NCBI GenBank assembly: GCA_002737635.1
Contig: NSIC01000006.1
Span: forward strand, 1-33,898
DNA from: Acidimicrobium sp.
Lineage (GTDB): Bacteria; Actinomycetota; Acidimicrobiia; Acidimicrobiales; Ilumatobacteraceae
DNA length: 33,898 nucleotides
Reading direction: 5' to 3'
Position 1 is the first letter of the stretch. Every line of letters starts with the position of its first letter. Shown here one piece after another: positions 18,240 through 28,031 of this stretch. The notes below the pieces were generated by a model. It saw nothing but the letters and a program-made list of their open reading frames with translations, made no database searches and was not told where the DNA came from. The position numbers and the translations under genes are program-made.

Positions 18240-18680
18240 ATGTTAAACATTGATTGGCGCAAATGGTTTGATCGAATGCAACCACAGACGTTGCAGATCG
18301 CAGCGATGTTGCTCTATCTAAATGGCTTTTTTGCCCTAATCAGCGTCATTGATACGACAGATTATTTGGGATATCTGCGCAATCGCTTCTCTATCGGCGT
18401 GGTCGTTGGCTTGATAGTCGTCGCGTTGCACGCTCTTTCGGGTTTGTTGATGGCCAATGACCTAAAACTTGGATACAAGTTCGCGATCATTGCCGCGTTT
18501 TCACCGTTCGCCTTGAGGTTCTGGGCGTATACAGACCTTGAAAACGTGAGTGGCATCGGCTCGTCGTTCTATCGCAAACTAAGCGGAGGCAGCACTATTA
18601 GTTTGGTCTTCGAGATTGCGCTGTGCGCGCTGATCTTGCATCCACAAAGTCGGAGCCATCAGAAGATCTGGTATCGCTAG
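18240..18680 (+). CDS. Hypothetical membrane protein (about four predicted TM segments)
   Basis: 146 aa ORF with several hydrophobic stretches; non-overlapping intergenic position. Confidence 0.65.
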   Translation: MLNIDWRKWFDRMQPQTLQIAAMLLYLNGFFALISVIDTTDYLGYLRNRFSIGVVVGLIVVALHALSGLLMANDLKLGYKFAIIAAFSPFALRFWAYTDLENVSGIGSSFYRKLSGGSTISLVFEIALCALILHPQSRSHQKIWYR

Positions 18681-18722
18681 TTCAGTTCGTCACGCCGACC
18701 GACAGCCTGCCAAACTAGGGTC

Positions 18723-19181
18723 ATGGCAAAGCTTGTTATCAAAAATATTGACGAACTGAAGAACCAAAGCGGCAAACATCTCGGCTATTCCGAATATCTG
18801 ACGATCACCCAAGAGCAAGTTAATTTATTCGCCGATGCGACCGGCGATCACCAGTGGATTCACATCGATGTCGAGCGTGCTAAAGCTGGTCCTTTTGGTG
18901 GACCAATCGCCCACGGCTATTTGACTCTTTCGCTCGGACCAGTTTTTCTACCGCAAATTTTTAGCGTTGAAGGTATCGCGATGGGCGTCAACTATGGCAC
19001 GAATAAGGTTCGCTTCATGTCGCCAGTGCCGGTGGGTTCAAAACTTCGTGCTGGCGTAAAACTTTTGAGTGTCGAGGATGTAACTGGCGGCGTGCAGGTC
19101 ACGCTCGAAACTACATTCGAAGTTGAAGGTGCAAAAAAACCATCTTGTGTCGCAGAAGTTGTCTTTCGCTACTACTCGTGA
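18723..19181 (+). CDS. MaoC-like (R)-hydratase
   Basis: FADATGDHQWIHID...GPFGGPIAHGYLTLSL hydratase-2 motif. Confidence 0.93.
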   Translation: MAKLVIKNIDELKNQSGKHLGYSEYLTITQEQVNLFADATGDHQWIHIDVERAKAGPFGGPIAHGYLTLSLGPVFLPQIFSVEGIAMGVNYGTNKVRFMSPVPVGSKLRAGVKLLSVEDVTGGVQVTLETTFEVEGAKKPSCVAEVVFRYYS

Positions 19182-19192
19182 CGGCAATCTAG

Positions 19193-20161
19193 TTATCTGA
19201 AGTTCTTCATAACTTCGGCAAAAAGTTCGACAGTTTCGGTGCTCGGATAGTCGGCGCACCACGGCACGAAACCGCTGCAACCAAGATCAATATATTTCTG
19301 AACCTTCTCAGTTACCTGCTCGACAGTGCCGACGAGATTATTGCTTTGCCATTCGTCAAACGGGTCGGCGCGCAGACTCAACGAGCCCGCAGCCTTGATT
19401 TCTTTTTCGGTTCGCCGAATGAAAACGTCTGGCGACCAAGTCTTTCGAATCTCTGATTCGTCGCGACCCACGGCTGCGCAGTGACCTTTCAGAATTTCTC
19501 GCTTTCGCGCAAATTCTTCGGGGCTGCCACCGAAGTTCGAGTAATCGGCATAACGCGCCACGACTCGAAGAGTTAATTGCTCGCCCCCGCCGCCAATCCA
19601 AATTGGTGGGTGCGGCTTTTGCAACGGCTTCGGGTCACAGTTGCCCCGCACCAAGTTGTAATACTTGCCGGCATAAGTAGTTTCTTCTTCGGTCCACATT
19701 GAGCGCACAATCTCCACGCACTCTCGCAACATCGCGATTCGAACTTTCGGTTCGGGAAAGTCGTAGCCATATCCACGACACTCGTTCTCGTACCAGCCCG
19801 CACCAATACCCCAATCGAGGCGGCCACCAGAGATAACATCGAGCGTCGAAGTTATTTTCGCCAACAAACTGGGCTCGCGATAAAGATTGCAACCAACCAT
19901 TTGACCGAGTCTGATTTTTGAAGTTCGCTGACTTATCGCCGCCATCATCGTCCAACATTCAAAAACTGTTTCGTGTGCGGGTCGGGGCACATTATGAAAG
20001 TGGTCGTAAACCCAAATCGAGTCGTAACCGAGTTTTTCTGCCAATTGGGCGACTTCAACTGCTTTGTTCCATTTGGCAACAGGGTCTGAGATCGTGACTA
20101 ACTCCATTTTCCAACCTTGCGGAATGAACACGCCAAATACCGTGTGCTGTTTGGTCGTCAT
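19193..20161 (-). CDS. LLM-class (probably F420-dependent) oxidoreductase
   Basis: LGYDSIWVYDHFHN, LGQMVGCNLYREPSLLAKITSTLDVISGGRLDWGIGAGWYENE luciferase-like pattern. Confidence 0.92.
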   Translation of the reverse strand: MTTKQHTVFGVFIPQGWKMELVTISDPVAKWNKAVEVAQLAEKLGYDSIWVYDHFHNVPRPAHETVFECWTMMAAISQRTSKIRLGQMVGCNLYREPSLLAKITSTLDVISGGRLDWGIGAGWYENECRGYGYDFPEPKVRIAMLRECVEIVRSMWTEEETTYAGKYYNLVRGNCDPKPLQKPHPPIWIGGGGEQLTLRVVARYADYSNFGGSPEEFARKREILKGHCAAVGRDESEIRKTWSPDVFIRRTEKEIKAAGSLSLRADPFDEWQSNNLVGTVEQVTEKVQKYIDLGCSGFVPWCADYPSTETVELFAEVMKNFR

Positions 20162-21378
20162 AGTGGCAGATCTCCCGTCGCAGACTTGGTCGAGCCGTGA
20201 TCTTTATAGGCAGCGATCGTGCGTTGCGCGATGCGCATCTGATGTATCTCATCGGCGCCATCGGCAAAGCGGCTCCATCGGGCTTGTTGCAACATGTGTG
20301 CTAGGGGCGTATCGGTCGAATAGCCGAGTGCGCCGTGCACTTGAATTGCACGGTCGATGATTCTCCACAAACTATTGGCCACGAAATGTTTCGCCATCGA
20401 AACTTCTGACGTAAAACTCTGGCCATTTTCGATCTTGTATGCCGCGTGCAACACCATCAGTTTGCACTGATAGAGCTCCATCGCCGAGTCGGCGATCAGC
20501 CATTGAATGCCTTGTTTTTCGGCAAGTACCGAGCCATGTGAATATCGCTTCAATGCGCGATCGACCATCATGTCGAGTGCAATTTCTGCCTGACCGATCC
20601 AACGCATGCAATGCGCGAGTCGGGCTGGACCGAGTCGGTATTGTCCGAGCAAGTGACCTTGACCGCGCCCACCCAACATATTTTTTGCTGGCACCCGCAG
20701 GTCTTGCAACAAAATCTCACAATGATTATGACCGCCCGACATTGTTTCGACATCGCGGACAATGTTGAAACCTTCACTAGGAATGTCGACAATGAAACAA
20801 GAGTTCGCTGCTTGGGGCAGATCGGGATTATCTTCGGTGCGCGCGACCAATAGCGCGAACTGGGCGCCGCGTGCGCCAGAAATAAACCACTTGTGGCCGT
20901 TGATTACCCATTCGTCGCCGTCTTGATAAGCCTGCGTTTTAATCAGCGTCGGATCACTGCCGGCAACCTCGGGCTCGGTCATCGCGAAACAACTACGTGC
21001 AGTGCCCTCACAAAGAGGTCGCAAATATTTCTCTTTCTGCTCGTCAGTTGCCCAGTGTAAAAGAGTGTGTTGATTACCTTCGTCTGGCGCCTGAGCGTTC
21101 AGCACGAATGGACCAATGCTTACTTTCGCCGCCTCAGCAGAAACCGCGGCCATTGCTGTCGGACCAAGACCCATGCCACCCCACTCAGCAGGCATGTGCG
21201 GCAACCACAAGTGCCAATGTTCGCGAGCTCGACCGCGCAACTTGACGATTGTGCGCACAACTTCGCCACGATCTTTTTGATCAATTGCACCCCATTGAGG
21301 TCGCACTTCAGAATCCATGAATTCGCGAACCTTCATACGAACAGTTTCAACTTCTGGTGAAAATGAAAAATCAATCAA
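20158..21378 (-). CDS. Acyl-CoA dehydrogenase
   Basis: CFAMTEPEVAGSDPT, INGHKWFISGA, QVHGALGYSTDTPLAHM motifs; ATGA overlap with the LLM gene. Confidence 0.94.
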   Translation of the reverse strand: MIDFSFSPEVETVRMKVREFMDSEVRPQWGAIDQKDRGEVVRTIVKLRGRAREHWHLWLPHMPAEWGGMGLGPTAMAAVSAEAAKVSIGPFVLNAQAPDEGNQHTLLHWATDEQKEKYLRPLCEGTARSCFAMTEPEVAGSDPTLIKTQAYQDGDEWVINGHKWFISGARGAQFALLVARTEDNPDLPQAANSCFIVDIPSEGFNIVRDVETMSGGHNHCEILLQDLRVPAKNMLGGRGQGHLLGQYRLGPARLAHCMRWIGQAEIALDMMVDRALKRYSHGSVLAEKQGIQWLIADSAMELYQCKLMVLHAAYKIENGQSFTSEVSMAKHFVANSLWRIIDRAIQVHGALGYSTDTPLAHMLQQARWSRFADGADEIHQMRIAQRTIAAYKDHGSTKSATGDLPL

Positions 21379-21466
21379 GGCAAATGTCTCCGGTGTTAGT
21401 TTGTCAGACTTGTGTCACAAAACCACTACTAGCGCGACCAAACCGAGATCCCGTAGCCTGACACGC

Positions 21467-22186
21467 GTGACAGGCAAGGCGCAAAAGCGCAACAAGTGGG
21501 ATCGCCAAGATCTGCCCAAGGGTGCAGAAAAGGTTGAGGCGGTGCGCGAAATGTTTGATGCAATCGCCCCAAGATACGACTTCGTTAATCGTTTGATGAC
21601 TTTTAGATTGGATACTCGTTGGCGCAAAAAGACAATTGCCGCGCTCAATTTGCCCAAGGGTTCACGTGTGCTTGACCTAGCGAGTGGTACGGGTGATCTG
21701 TGCATCGAGCTTCAACAAAACGGTTACCAACCAATCTCAATGGACTTGTCGTTTGGCATGTTGAGCGCCGACCGCAGTGGAGCACCGCGAACACAGGTCG
21801 ACATTTTGAAACTACCAGTACCGAATATGTGCGTAGATGGTGTAACTTGCGGCTTTGCGTTGCGCAATCTTGAGAACTTGCAGATGTTTTTTATTGAACT
21901 GGCAAGAGTAACCCGACATGGTGGTCGCATCGCTCTGCTTGATGTGAGTGTGCCGACTAATCGGTTCGTGCGATTTGGCAACGGCATTTACTTTGGTCGC
22001 ATCGTGCCAATTATTGGTGGGTTATTCTCAGATCGGGCCGCTTACAAATATTTGCCACGAAGTGTCGCTTACCTACCATCAGCCGAAGAACTGATAGCGA
22101 TGTTGAGGCAATCAGGTTTCACCGATGCACAACACAAACAACTGTCCGGTGGCCTAACTCAATTGATCGTTGCCACGCGAAACTAA
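21467..22186 (+). CDS. menG: Demethylmenaquinone methyltransferase (UbiE/MenG); the track ORF starts at 21317 but a GTG at 21467 is a more plausible start
   Basis: EVKFDAIAPRYDFVN-like pattern (REMFDAIAPRYDFVNRLMTF), VLDLASGTGDLC SAM motif, FALRNL. Confidence 0.88.
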   Translation: MTGKAQKRNKWDRQDLPKGAEKVEAVREMFDAIAPRYDFVNRLMTFRLDTRWRKKTIAALNLPKGSRVLDLASGTGDLCIELQQNGYQPISMDLSFGMLSADRSGAPRTQVDILKLPVPNMCVDGVTCGFALRNLENLQMFFIELARVTRHGGRIALLDVSVPTNRFVRFGNGIYFGRIVPIIGGLFSDRAAYKYLPRSVAYLPSAEELIAMLRQSGFTDAQHKQLSGGLTQLIVATRN

Positions 22187-23377
22187 ATGCGCTCAACGAC
22201 TCAGTTACTCTCGGCGGTCACTGACCAGCAGATTGACCTAAACAACTTCGCGGCCGAAGACGGCTATCTATTCGTGCGAGACGGTGTCGGCGTCGCTGGT
22301 CGGGGTGTCGCCAAGCGAATTGGTCGCGATGAAGTCGCAACCGAGCTTGCCGCGATTAAAGATGACAACCAAAGTGGCATCGCGGATGCGGGCCCGATCG
22401 CAATTGGTTGCATCCCTTTCATTAGTAGCGACCCACATGAGTTTGTGATTCCCAGCGTTGTGATCGGCAAAACAGCCACGGGTCAACAATGGTTGACAAC
22501 GATTGATGATGCGGTTTTTGAATACCGAGCGCCGGCAACAACGATAGTCGCAGCATCGTTTTCAGTGAACCAAGGCGTTGCCATATCGCATTATCTTGAG
22601 GCGGTTCGTTCGACTGCTCAGGCGGTACGCGAGAAAAAACTCGACAAGGCCGTAATTGCTCGCGACATTTTTGTGACGAGCGATCGACCTTTTGACATTT
22701 GCGCTATCTTGCAACGCTTGAAATCATCGTTCGGGTCGAGCTACCGATACTTGGTTGACGGCTTTCTTGGCGCTTCGCCCGAGTTGCTTGTCGCTGTCCA
22801 AGGCAACAAGGTTTCAAGCCATCCACTCGCCGGCACTGCGCCACGCACGGGCGACCCGGATACGGATAAAAAAATTGCCAAAGACTTGGTCGCCAGCACT
22901 AAAAATCAACTTGAGCATCGCATCGTCATTGACATGGTGCACGAGACTTTATTGCCATGGTGCTCATTTCTTGACTGGCAACCTGAGCCATCGATAGTTG
23001 CAGTTGCAAATGTGCAACATCTCGGTACCGAAATTTCGGGCCAACTCAGCGAACCACGACCGAGTGTTCTTGATCTCGCTTACGCATTGTCGCCAACCCC
23101 GGCCCTTGGTGGTGCACCTAAACAAGCAGCGCTTGAGCAAATCGCGACGGTCGAAGGTATGAATCGGGGTCGCTACGGTGGCGCAGTCGGATATGTCAAC
23201 AAACAAGGCGAAGGGGTCTTCGCAGTTTCTATTCGTTGCGCCGAGTTCGACGCGGCGCGCAAGACTGCTCGCCTATTTGCTGGCGGTGGCATCGTCGGCG
23301 ATAGTGAGCCGATGAGCGAACTGGCCGAAACACAAGCCAAGTTTCAAGCGATGCTGGCAGCACTCATTCGACCGTAA
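22187..23377 (+). CDS. menF: Isochorismate synthase
   Basis: ASPELLVAVQG, HPLAGTAPRTGD, PTPALGGAPKQAAL, RYGGAVGYV chorismate-binding motifs. Confidence 0.92.
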   Translation: MRSTTQLLSAVTDQQIDLNNFAAEDGYLFVRDGVGVAGRGVAKRIGRDEVATELAAIKDDNQSGIADAGPIAIGCIPFISSDPHEFVIPSVVIGKTATGQQWLTTIDDAVFEYRAPATTIVAASFSVNQGVAISHYLEAVRSTAQAVREKKLDKAVIARDIFVTSDRPFDICAILQRLKSSFGSSYRYLVDGFLGASPELLVAVQGNKVSSHPLAGTAPRTGDPDTDKKIAKDLVASTKNQLEHRIVIDMVHETLLPWCSFLDWQPEPSIVAVANVQHLGTEISGQLSEPRPSVLDLAYALSPTPALGGAPKQAALEQIATVEGMNRGRYGGAVGYVNKQGEGVFAVSIRCAEFDAARKTARLFAGGGIVGDSEPMSELAETQAKFQAMLAALIRP

Positions 23378-23386
23378 CTAACAAAA

Positions 23387-25120
23387 CTAAAAATTCGTGA
23401 AAAGTAAACGCAAGTTCGAAGCCACCATTTGATTGATTCGGTCGTGTACTTTGACATTTTCTTGGCGATCAGTGACCACCCTTGCCAACCATGGGCCACG
23501 CTGTGACAAAACTTCACCGAGTTCTGAAAGATTATTGATCTCGTGAACGATGATTTGATGTGCCCGAGCCAACAAGTTGATATCAACTTCGTGTGGTGTA
23601 CCAAAAATTTTCTCAAATTTTGCCTGATCAAGCGCCTGAGCTTGGGGTAAGAACGAAAAAATACCACCGCCGTTGTTATCGATCACGATAATTCGTAAAT
23701 CAATATTTCGATCTGCAAGATTAAGCATTCCGTTCGCATCGTGCAACAGTGCAATGTCGCCGATCAGCAATGTTGTGGGTTGACCAGTCGCCAATGCCAC
23801 ACCCACACTTGTCGAAACAACGCCATCGATGCCATTGGCACCACGATTGGCGTGAACACGCAAACCAAATCTTGGCGCACCAAACCACTCGATGTCGCGA
23901 ATCGGCATTGAACTCGAAACAACCAGATGTGATGACTCTGGCAGCGACGAATAAATCGCACGAGCAACGCCCGGCTCGGTCAACCCTGGTTCGTCAGCGA
24001 GTGCCGCATTGATCGCTTTTTGGGCCGAGTCTTCAGCACTGCCCCACAAGTTCAACCATGAACTTTCACCAGCCGGGACATTTTTCGCTTTGTCGGCAAC
24101 TGATGATCGCGTAGCGATAATTTCTGCACAAAGTTCATCAATATCAGTAACCAGATGCATTGTGCATCGGCGATCTGGGTCGGTGAGGCTGGGTGTTGTC
24201 GTCACGACGATCTGATTTGCAACTGAATTTACTAGCCAAGAGTTCACAACTTTTGAGGCCGGCAGAGTGCCAAAACGTAACACGACATCTGGTTGCAATT
24301 GCTTTGCCGATTTTTCGTCGCGCAAAATTGAATCTGCCGCGGCGACGACAACTCTGTTTGGCACGCGAACATTGCTTCGCGGATCTGCAAGCACCGACCA
24401 ACCCAAAGTTTCGGCAAGCCTCAAAACCGATTCGGTGCGATAATTTTCTGGGCCGGCCACAATCACACCTTTTTTATGATTCAATGCGTTATCTAATTTG
24501 CGTAACTTTCGCTTCGACAATTGAGTGACCTTGTTGGCGATCACAGTCGATCGATCATCACGCGCTGGCAAAGTAGTTGCGGCGCCCATTAGGGGCTCAC
24601 GAAAGCGCAGATTCAGATGAACCGGTCCCCGAACTTGACCGACACTCGTCGCAAAGAGATCGCGCGCAAGTGTGCGCCAAGTGCGACTTTCTGAATCATC
24701 GGCAACTTCTGCGTTAAAAAACTTTCGCACGGCGACACCATAAAGATTTCGCTGATCAATCGTCTGTGGTGCACCAACACCTTGCAACTCGGCTGGTCGA
24801 TCTGCAGTGCAAATTAAAATTGGCACTTCGCTGTGGTGTGCTTCAACAACTGCCGGATGAAACTCGACTGCAGCAGTGCCTGATGAACAAACAAGTATCG
24901 CTGGCACTCCAGAGGCCTTAGCGATGCCGAGCGCGACAAAGGCCGCACTTCGCTCATCATGAAAAATATGCATTGCAATCTCGCTTCGATTCGCGATCTC
25001 AAGCACAATCGGTGTGGATCTCGAACCCGGCGAAACAACGGCATGGCGCACGCCACAGTGAAGCCACTCATCCACCAAAGTGGCGCAAAAAGTCGCCGTG
25101 GTCGCCGCCGAAGAAGCCAT
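23387..25120 (-). CDS. menD: 2-succinyl-5-enolpyruvyl-6-hydroxy-3-cyclohexene-1-carboxylate synthase
   Basis: VSPGSRSTPIVL, FHDERSAAFVALGIAKASG, ANRGANGIDGVVST, GDIALLHDANGML ThDP motifs. Confidence 0.96.
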   Translation of the reverse strand: MASSAATTATFCATLVDEWLHCGVRHAVVSPGSRSTPIVLEIANRSEIAMHIFHDERSAAFVALGIAKASGVPAILVCSSGTAAVEFHPAVVEAHHSEVPILICTADRPAELQGVGAPQTIDQRNLYGVAVRKFFNAEVADDSESRTWRTLARDLFATSVGQVRGPVHLNLRFREPLMGAATTLPARDDRSTVIANKVTQLSKRKLRKLDNALNHKKGVIVAGPENYRTESVLRLAETLGWSVLADPRSNVRVPNRVVVAAADSILRDEKSAKQLQPDVVLRFGTLPASKVVNSWLVNSVANQIVVTTTPSLTDPDRRCTMHLVTDIDELCAEIIATRSSVADKAKNVPAGESSWLNLWGSAEDSAQKAINAALADEPGLTEPGVARAIYSSLPESSHLVVSSSMPIRDIEWFGAPRFGLRVHANRGANGIDGVVSTSVGVALATGQPTTLLIGDIALLHDANGMLNLADRNIDLRIIVIDNNGGGIFSFLPQAQALDQAKFEKIFGTPHEVDINLLARAHQIIVHEINNLSELGEVLSQRGPWLARVVTDRQENVKVHDRINQMVASNLRLLFTNF

Positions 25121-25203
25121 GCCTCTATCGTGGCAGCAATGAGTTCAAAAAGTTTGCTGAGTAGGGCAAAGCGCACAAAGTCACTCTGGATTAGCGCAAA
25201 CTG

Positions 25204-25950
25204 ATGCTTGCCACAGAGCAATTTGGCAACGGACCAAGAACCGTTTTGGTGCACGGCTTCACACAGACGCGTGAAACATGGCAGCACACCATCAATGCAC
25301 TTGACCAACAATTCGAGATAGTCGCCGTCGATGCTCCTAACCATGGTGAGTCTTGCGATATTTCGCTCAATTTAGAGTCAGGCGCGAAAGCCATCGGCGA
25401 AGTCGGCGGCACTGCTAACTATGTCGGCTATTCGCTTGGGGGCAGATTTTGTCTGACGCTTGCGCTCGCTGAACCCCAAAAAGTTTCACGCCTGGTTTTA
25501 GTGAGCACAACAGCAGGCATCGAGGACAAACAATTACGACTAGACCGAATAAAAAGCGATGAAGATCTTGCCGTAAGAATCGAACAAATAGGCATCGATA
25601 AATTTTTGGATGAATGGCTCGCTCAACCACTTTTCAGAGACCTCACAACCGAGACAAATCAAAAATCTGTTCGCCTGAACAATACGGCAACTGGTTTGAG
25701 TTCGAGTCTGCGTCTTTGTGGCGCGGGTCGACAGCAACCAACCTGGTCAAGACTCGAAGAGTTAGCAATGCCAGTGCTCATAATCGCTGGTGCTGACGAT
25801 CAAAAATATCGCCAAATTGCTGAGCGTCTAGTTTCAGAAATCGGCGACAACGCAAGTTTGGCGATTGTTGCAAACTCTGGGCACACGCCACACCTCGAAC
25901 AGCCGGACTATTTTTTTAATCTGTTGAAAGATTTCTTGTCGGATCAGTAG
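25204..25950 (+). CDS. menH: MenH-like alpha/beta hydrolase
   Basis: VLVHGFTQTRETW, DAPNHGES, VGYSLGGRFCLTLAL, NSGHTPHLEQP; inside a men cluster. Confidence 0.85.
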   Translation: MLATEQFGNGPRTVLVHGFTQTRETWQHTINALDQQFEIVAVDAPNHGESCDISLNLESGAKAIGEVGGTANYVGYSLGGRFCLTLALAEPQKVSRLVLVSTTAGIEDKQLRLDRIKSDEDLAVRIEQIGIDKFLDEWLAQPLFRDLTTETNQKSVRLNNTATGLSSSLRLCGAGRQQPTWSRLEELAMPVLIIAGADDQKYRQIAERLVSEIGDNASLAIVANSGHTPHLEQPDYFFNLLKDFLSDQ

Positions 25951-25954
25951 CTAT

Positions 25955-26833
25955 TCAGCTAACCAATAAGCCGATACTAAGTGATAGTGCAACAATCATC
26001 TGCACGCGACCAGTCATCGTCAAGACTTCGATTAGCTCTGCGCCGGTAGCGCCGCGCACAACACGCTTAATCGGCTTGATCGCTGCAAGTAAACCGATTA
26101 ATCCCAACAATGCGGTTGTATGCGATACGGCAACAAGACAAACCGTGATGCCGGCAACAACGAACAAAGCAACGTAAAACTTTCGAGCACCTCTATCGCC
26201 TAGGCGTACTGCAAGGGTTCGCTTGTTTGCGAGCGTGTCACCAGCAATGTCTCGCAAATTGTTGACCGCCAAGAGGGCGCAAGCAAGACAACCGACAACG
26301 ACCGATGACAAAAAACTTTCAGTCGTTAGTGTCTGATTAATTACAAAGGTTGTACCCATGGTGGCCACAATGCCGAAGAATACGAACACGAAAACTTCAC
26401 CCAAACCCAGATAGCCATACGGATTTTTACCACCTGTATAAAACCATCCCGCGAAAAAGCAGAGCACGCCGACTAGCAATACCCACCAAGAAGTCGTTGC
26501 AGCAAGAGTCAGACCAAACACAGCAGCAATACCGAAAGCAACAAAGGTCGCGCGCTTAACTGCAACAGGACTCTTTGCCCCAGAACCCACGAGGCGTAAT
26601 GGCCCGACTCGGTTTTTGTCGGTGCCCCGAACTCCATCCGAATAATCGTTGGCGAAATTGACCGCAACCTGCAGGGCCAGACTGACAATCAAAGCCAAAA
26701 AAGCATTTGACCACTTATTCTGCGATGCGACTGAGAGTTGTGCGCAGGCGGCACCCACTACAACTGGCGCTATCGCTGCTGGCAAAGTTTTCGGTCGCGC
26801 GCCTTGGATCCATAATTTGGTTGAACCTTTCAC
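25955..26833 (-). CDS. menA: 1,4-dihydroxy-2-naphthoate polyprenyltransferase
   Basis: ARPKTLPAAIAPVVVG, NFANDYSDGVRGTD UbiA-type Asp motif, NNLRDIAGD second motif. Confidence 0.95.
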   Translation of the reverse strand: MKGSTKLWIQGARPKTLPAAIAPVVVGAACAQLSVASQNKWSNAFLALIVSLALQVAVNFANDYSDGVRGTDKNRVGPLRLVGSGAKSPVAVKRATFVAFGIAAVFGLTLAATTSWWVLLVGVLCFFAGWFYTGGKNPYGYLGLGEVFVFVFFGIVATMGTTFVINQTLTTESFLSSVVVGCLACALLAVNNLRDIAGDTLANKRTLAVRLGDRGARKFYVALFVVAGITVCLVAVSHTTALLGLIGLLAAIKPIKRVVRGATGAELIEVLTMTGRVQMIVALSLSIGLLVS

Positions 26834-26867
26834 ATCTCTAACTTAACAACAAAGCATCTACGCTGAA

Positions 26868-28031
26868 ATGGTGCGCGAACTAGTAGCAATCGATATGCCA
26901 GCTAGTGATGCATTCGTGACGACTGTTAAACAAATTTGGGATTCGGGTAATGCTGTGCTTCCGATAGACCAGCGACTGCCTGAAATCTCACGCACCAAGT
27001 TGCTCGCCGAGATGGGGGCATCGGCTGTCGTAAGCGCCGATGGGTCGCACACGACACTCGGGCACGGTCGACCCGTTGAAATTGGTGATGCACTAGTCAT
27101 CGCGACTTCAGGTTCAACTGGTCAATCAAAGGGTGTCGTTCATACGCACGATTCGATTCTCTTCGCAACGAAAACGACGGTCGCGCGACTTCGTTGCACG
27201 GCCGAAGACCACTGGCTGGCATGCATCTCACTTGCCCATGTTGGCGGACTGTCGGTCGTGCTACGGGCATTGCACCTTGGTTCGCGCCTGACTATCAATA
27301 GCCGCGCAGACCAAGCAACAATTTTGGCCGCGCTGGACAATGGCGCGACGATGACATCACTCGTACCGACGGTTTTACGGTCAGTCGATATATCCAGATT
27401 CAAAACTGTTTTGATAGGCGGATCAAATGCCCCCGACAATTTGCCTAGCAATGCAATTTCTACATATGGTTTGACCGAAACTATGGGTGGTGTTGTCTAC
27501 GACGGAGTGCCACTTGATGGTGTTGAAATTCGTCTCGGTGAAGACTCTGAAATCGAAATTCGAAGCAAGTCGTTGTTGCGCTGCTATCGCAATGGCGTTG
27601 ACCCGAAAACCAATGATGGCTGGTTACGGACAGGTGACTTGGGTGATCTGCGCGATGGAGGACTAAAAGTGCTCGGTCGCCAAGATGAGCTAATCAACAC
27701 CGGCGGCTTCAAAGTTTGGCCAAGCACCGTTGAAAACTCAATTCGACAACTTGAAGTGGTGACTGACGTTTTCGTTGCTGCTACACCAGATAAAAAATGG
27801 GGGTCAGCAGTAACGGCATGGGTCGTTTTGCAACCGAATGTTGCGAACCTGCAACTTATAGTGTTGCGTGATCATGTGCAAGAAACTCTGCCTGACTACT
27901 GTGCACCACGCAAACTATTTGTCGTCAAGCAGATACCGAAGTCGAGTCTTGGCAAAGTTCAAATGACCCAATTGCTGAAGCTCTCGCACGAGTCATATGA
28001 ACCACATGAATCGCACAAATCAATTGAATAG
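26868..28031 (+). CDS. menE: o-succinylbenzoate-CoA ligase
   Basis: IATSGSTGQSKGVVHTH P-loop, YGLTETMGG, LRTGDLG, GRQDELINTGGFKVWP ANL motifs. Confidence 0.93.
   Translation: MVRELVAIDMPASDAFVTTVKQIWDSGNAVLPIDQRLPEISRTKLLAEMGASAVVSADGSHTTLGHGRPVEIGDALVIATSGSTGQSKGVVHTHDSILFATKTTVARLRCTAEDHWLACISLAHVGGLSVVLRALHLGSRLTINSRADQATILAALDNGATMTSLVPTVLRSVDISRFKTVLIGGSNAPDNLPSNAISTYGLTETMGGVVYDGVPLDGVEIRLGEDSEIEIRSKSLLRCYRNGVDPKTNDGWLRTGDLGDLRDGGLKVLGRQDELINTGGFKVWPSTVENSIRQLEVVTDVFVAATPDKKWGSAVTAWVVLQPNVANLQLIVLRDHVQETLPDYCAPRKLFVVKQIPKSSLGKVQMTQLLKLSHESYEPHESHKSIE

Noticed and set aside
24814-25344. 176-aa minus-strand ORF overlapping menD start and menH
   Set aside because: No recognisable motifs, Arg/Leu-rich shadow frame; menD and menH are both well supported.
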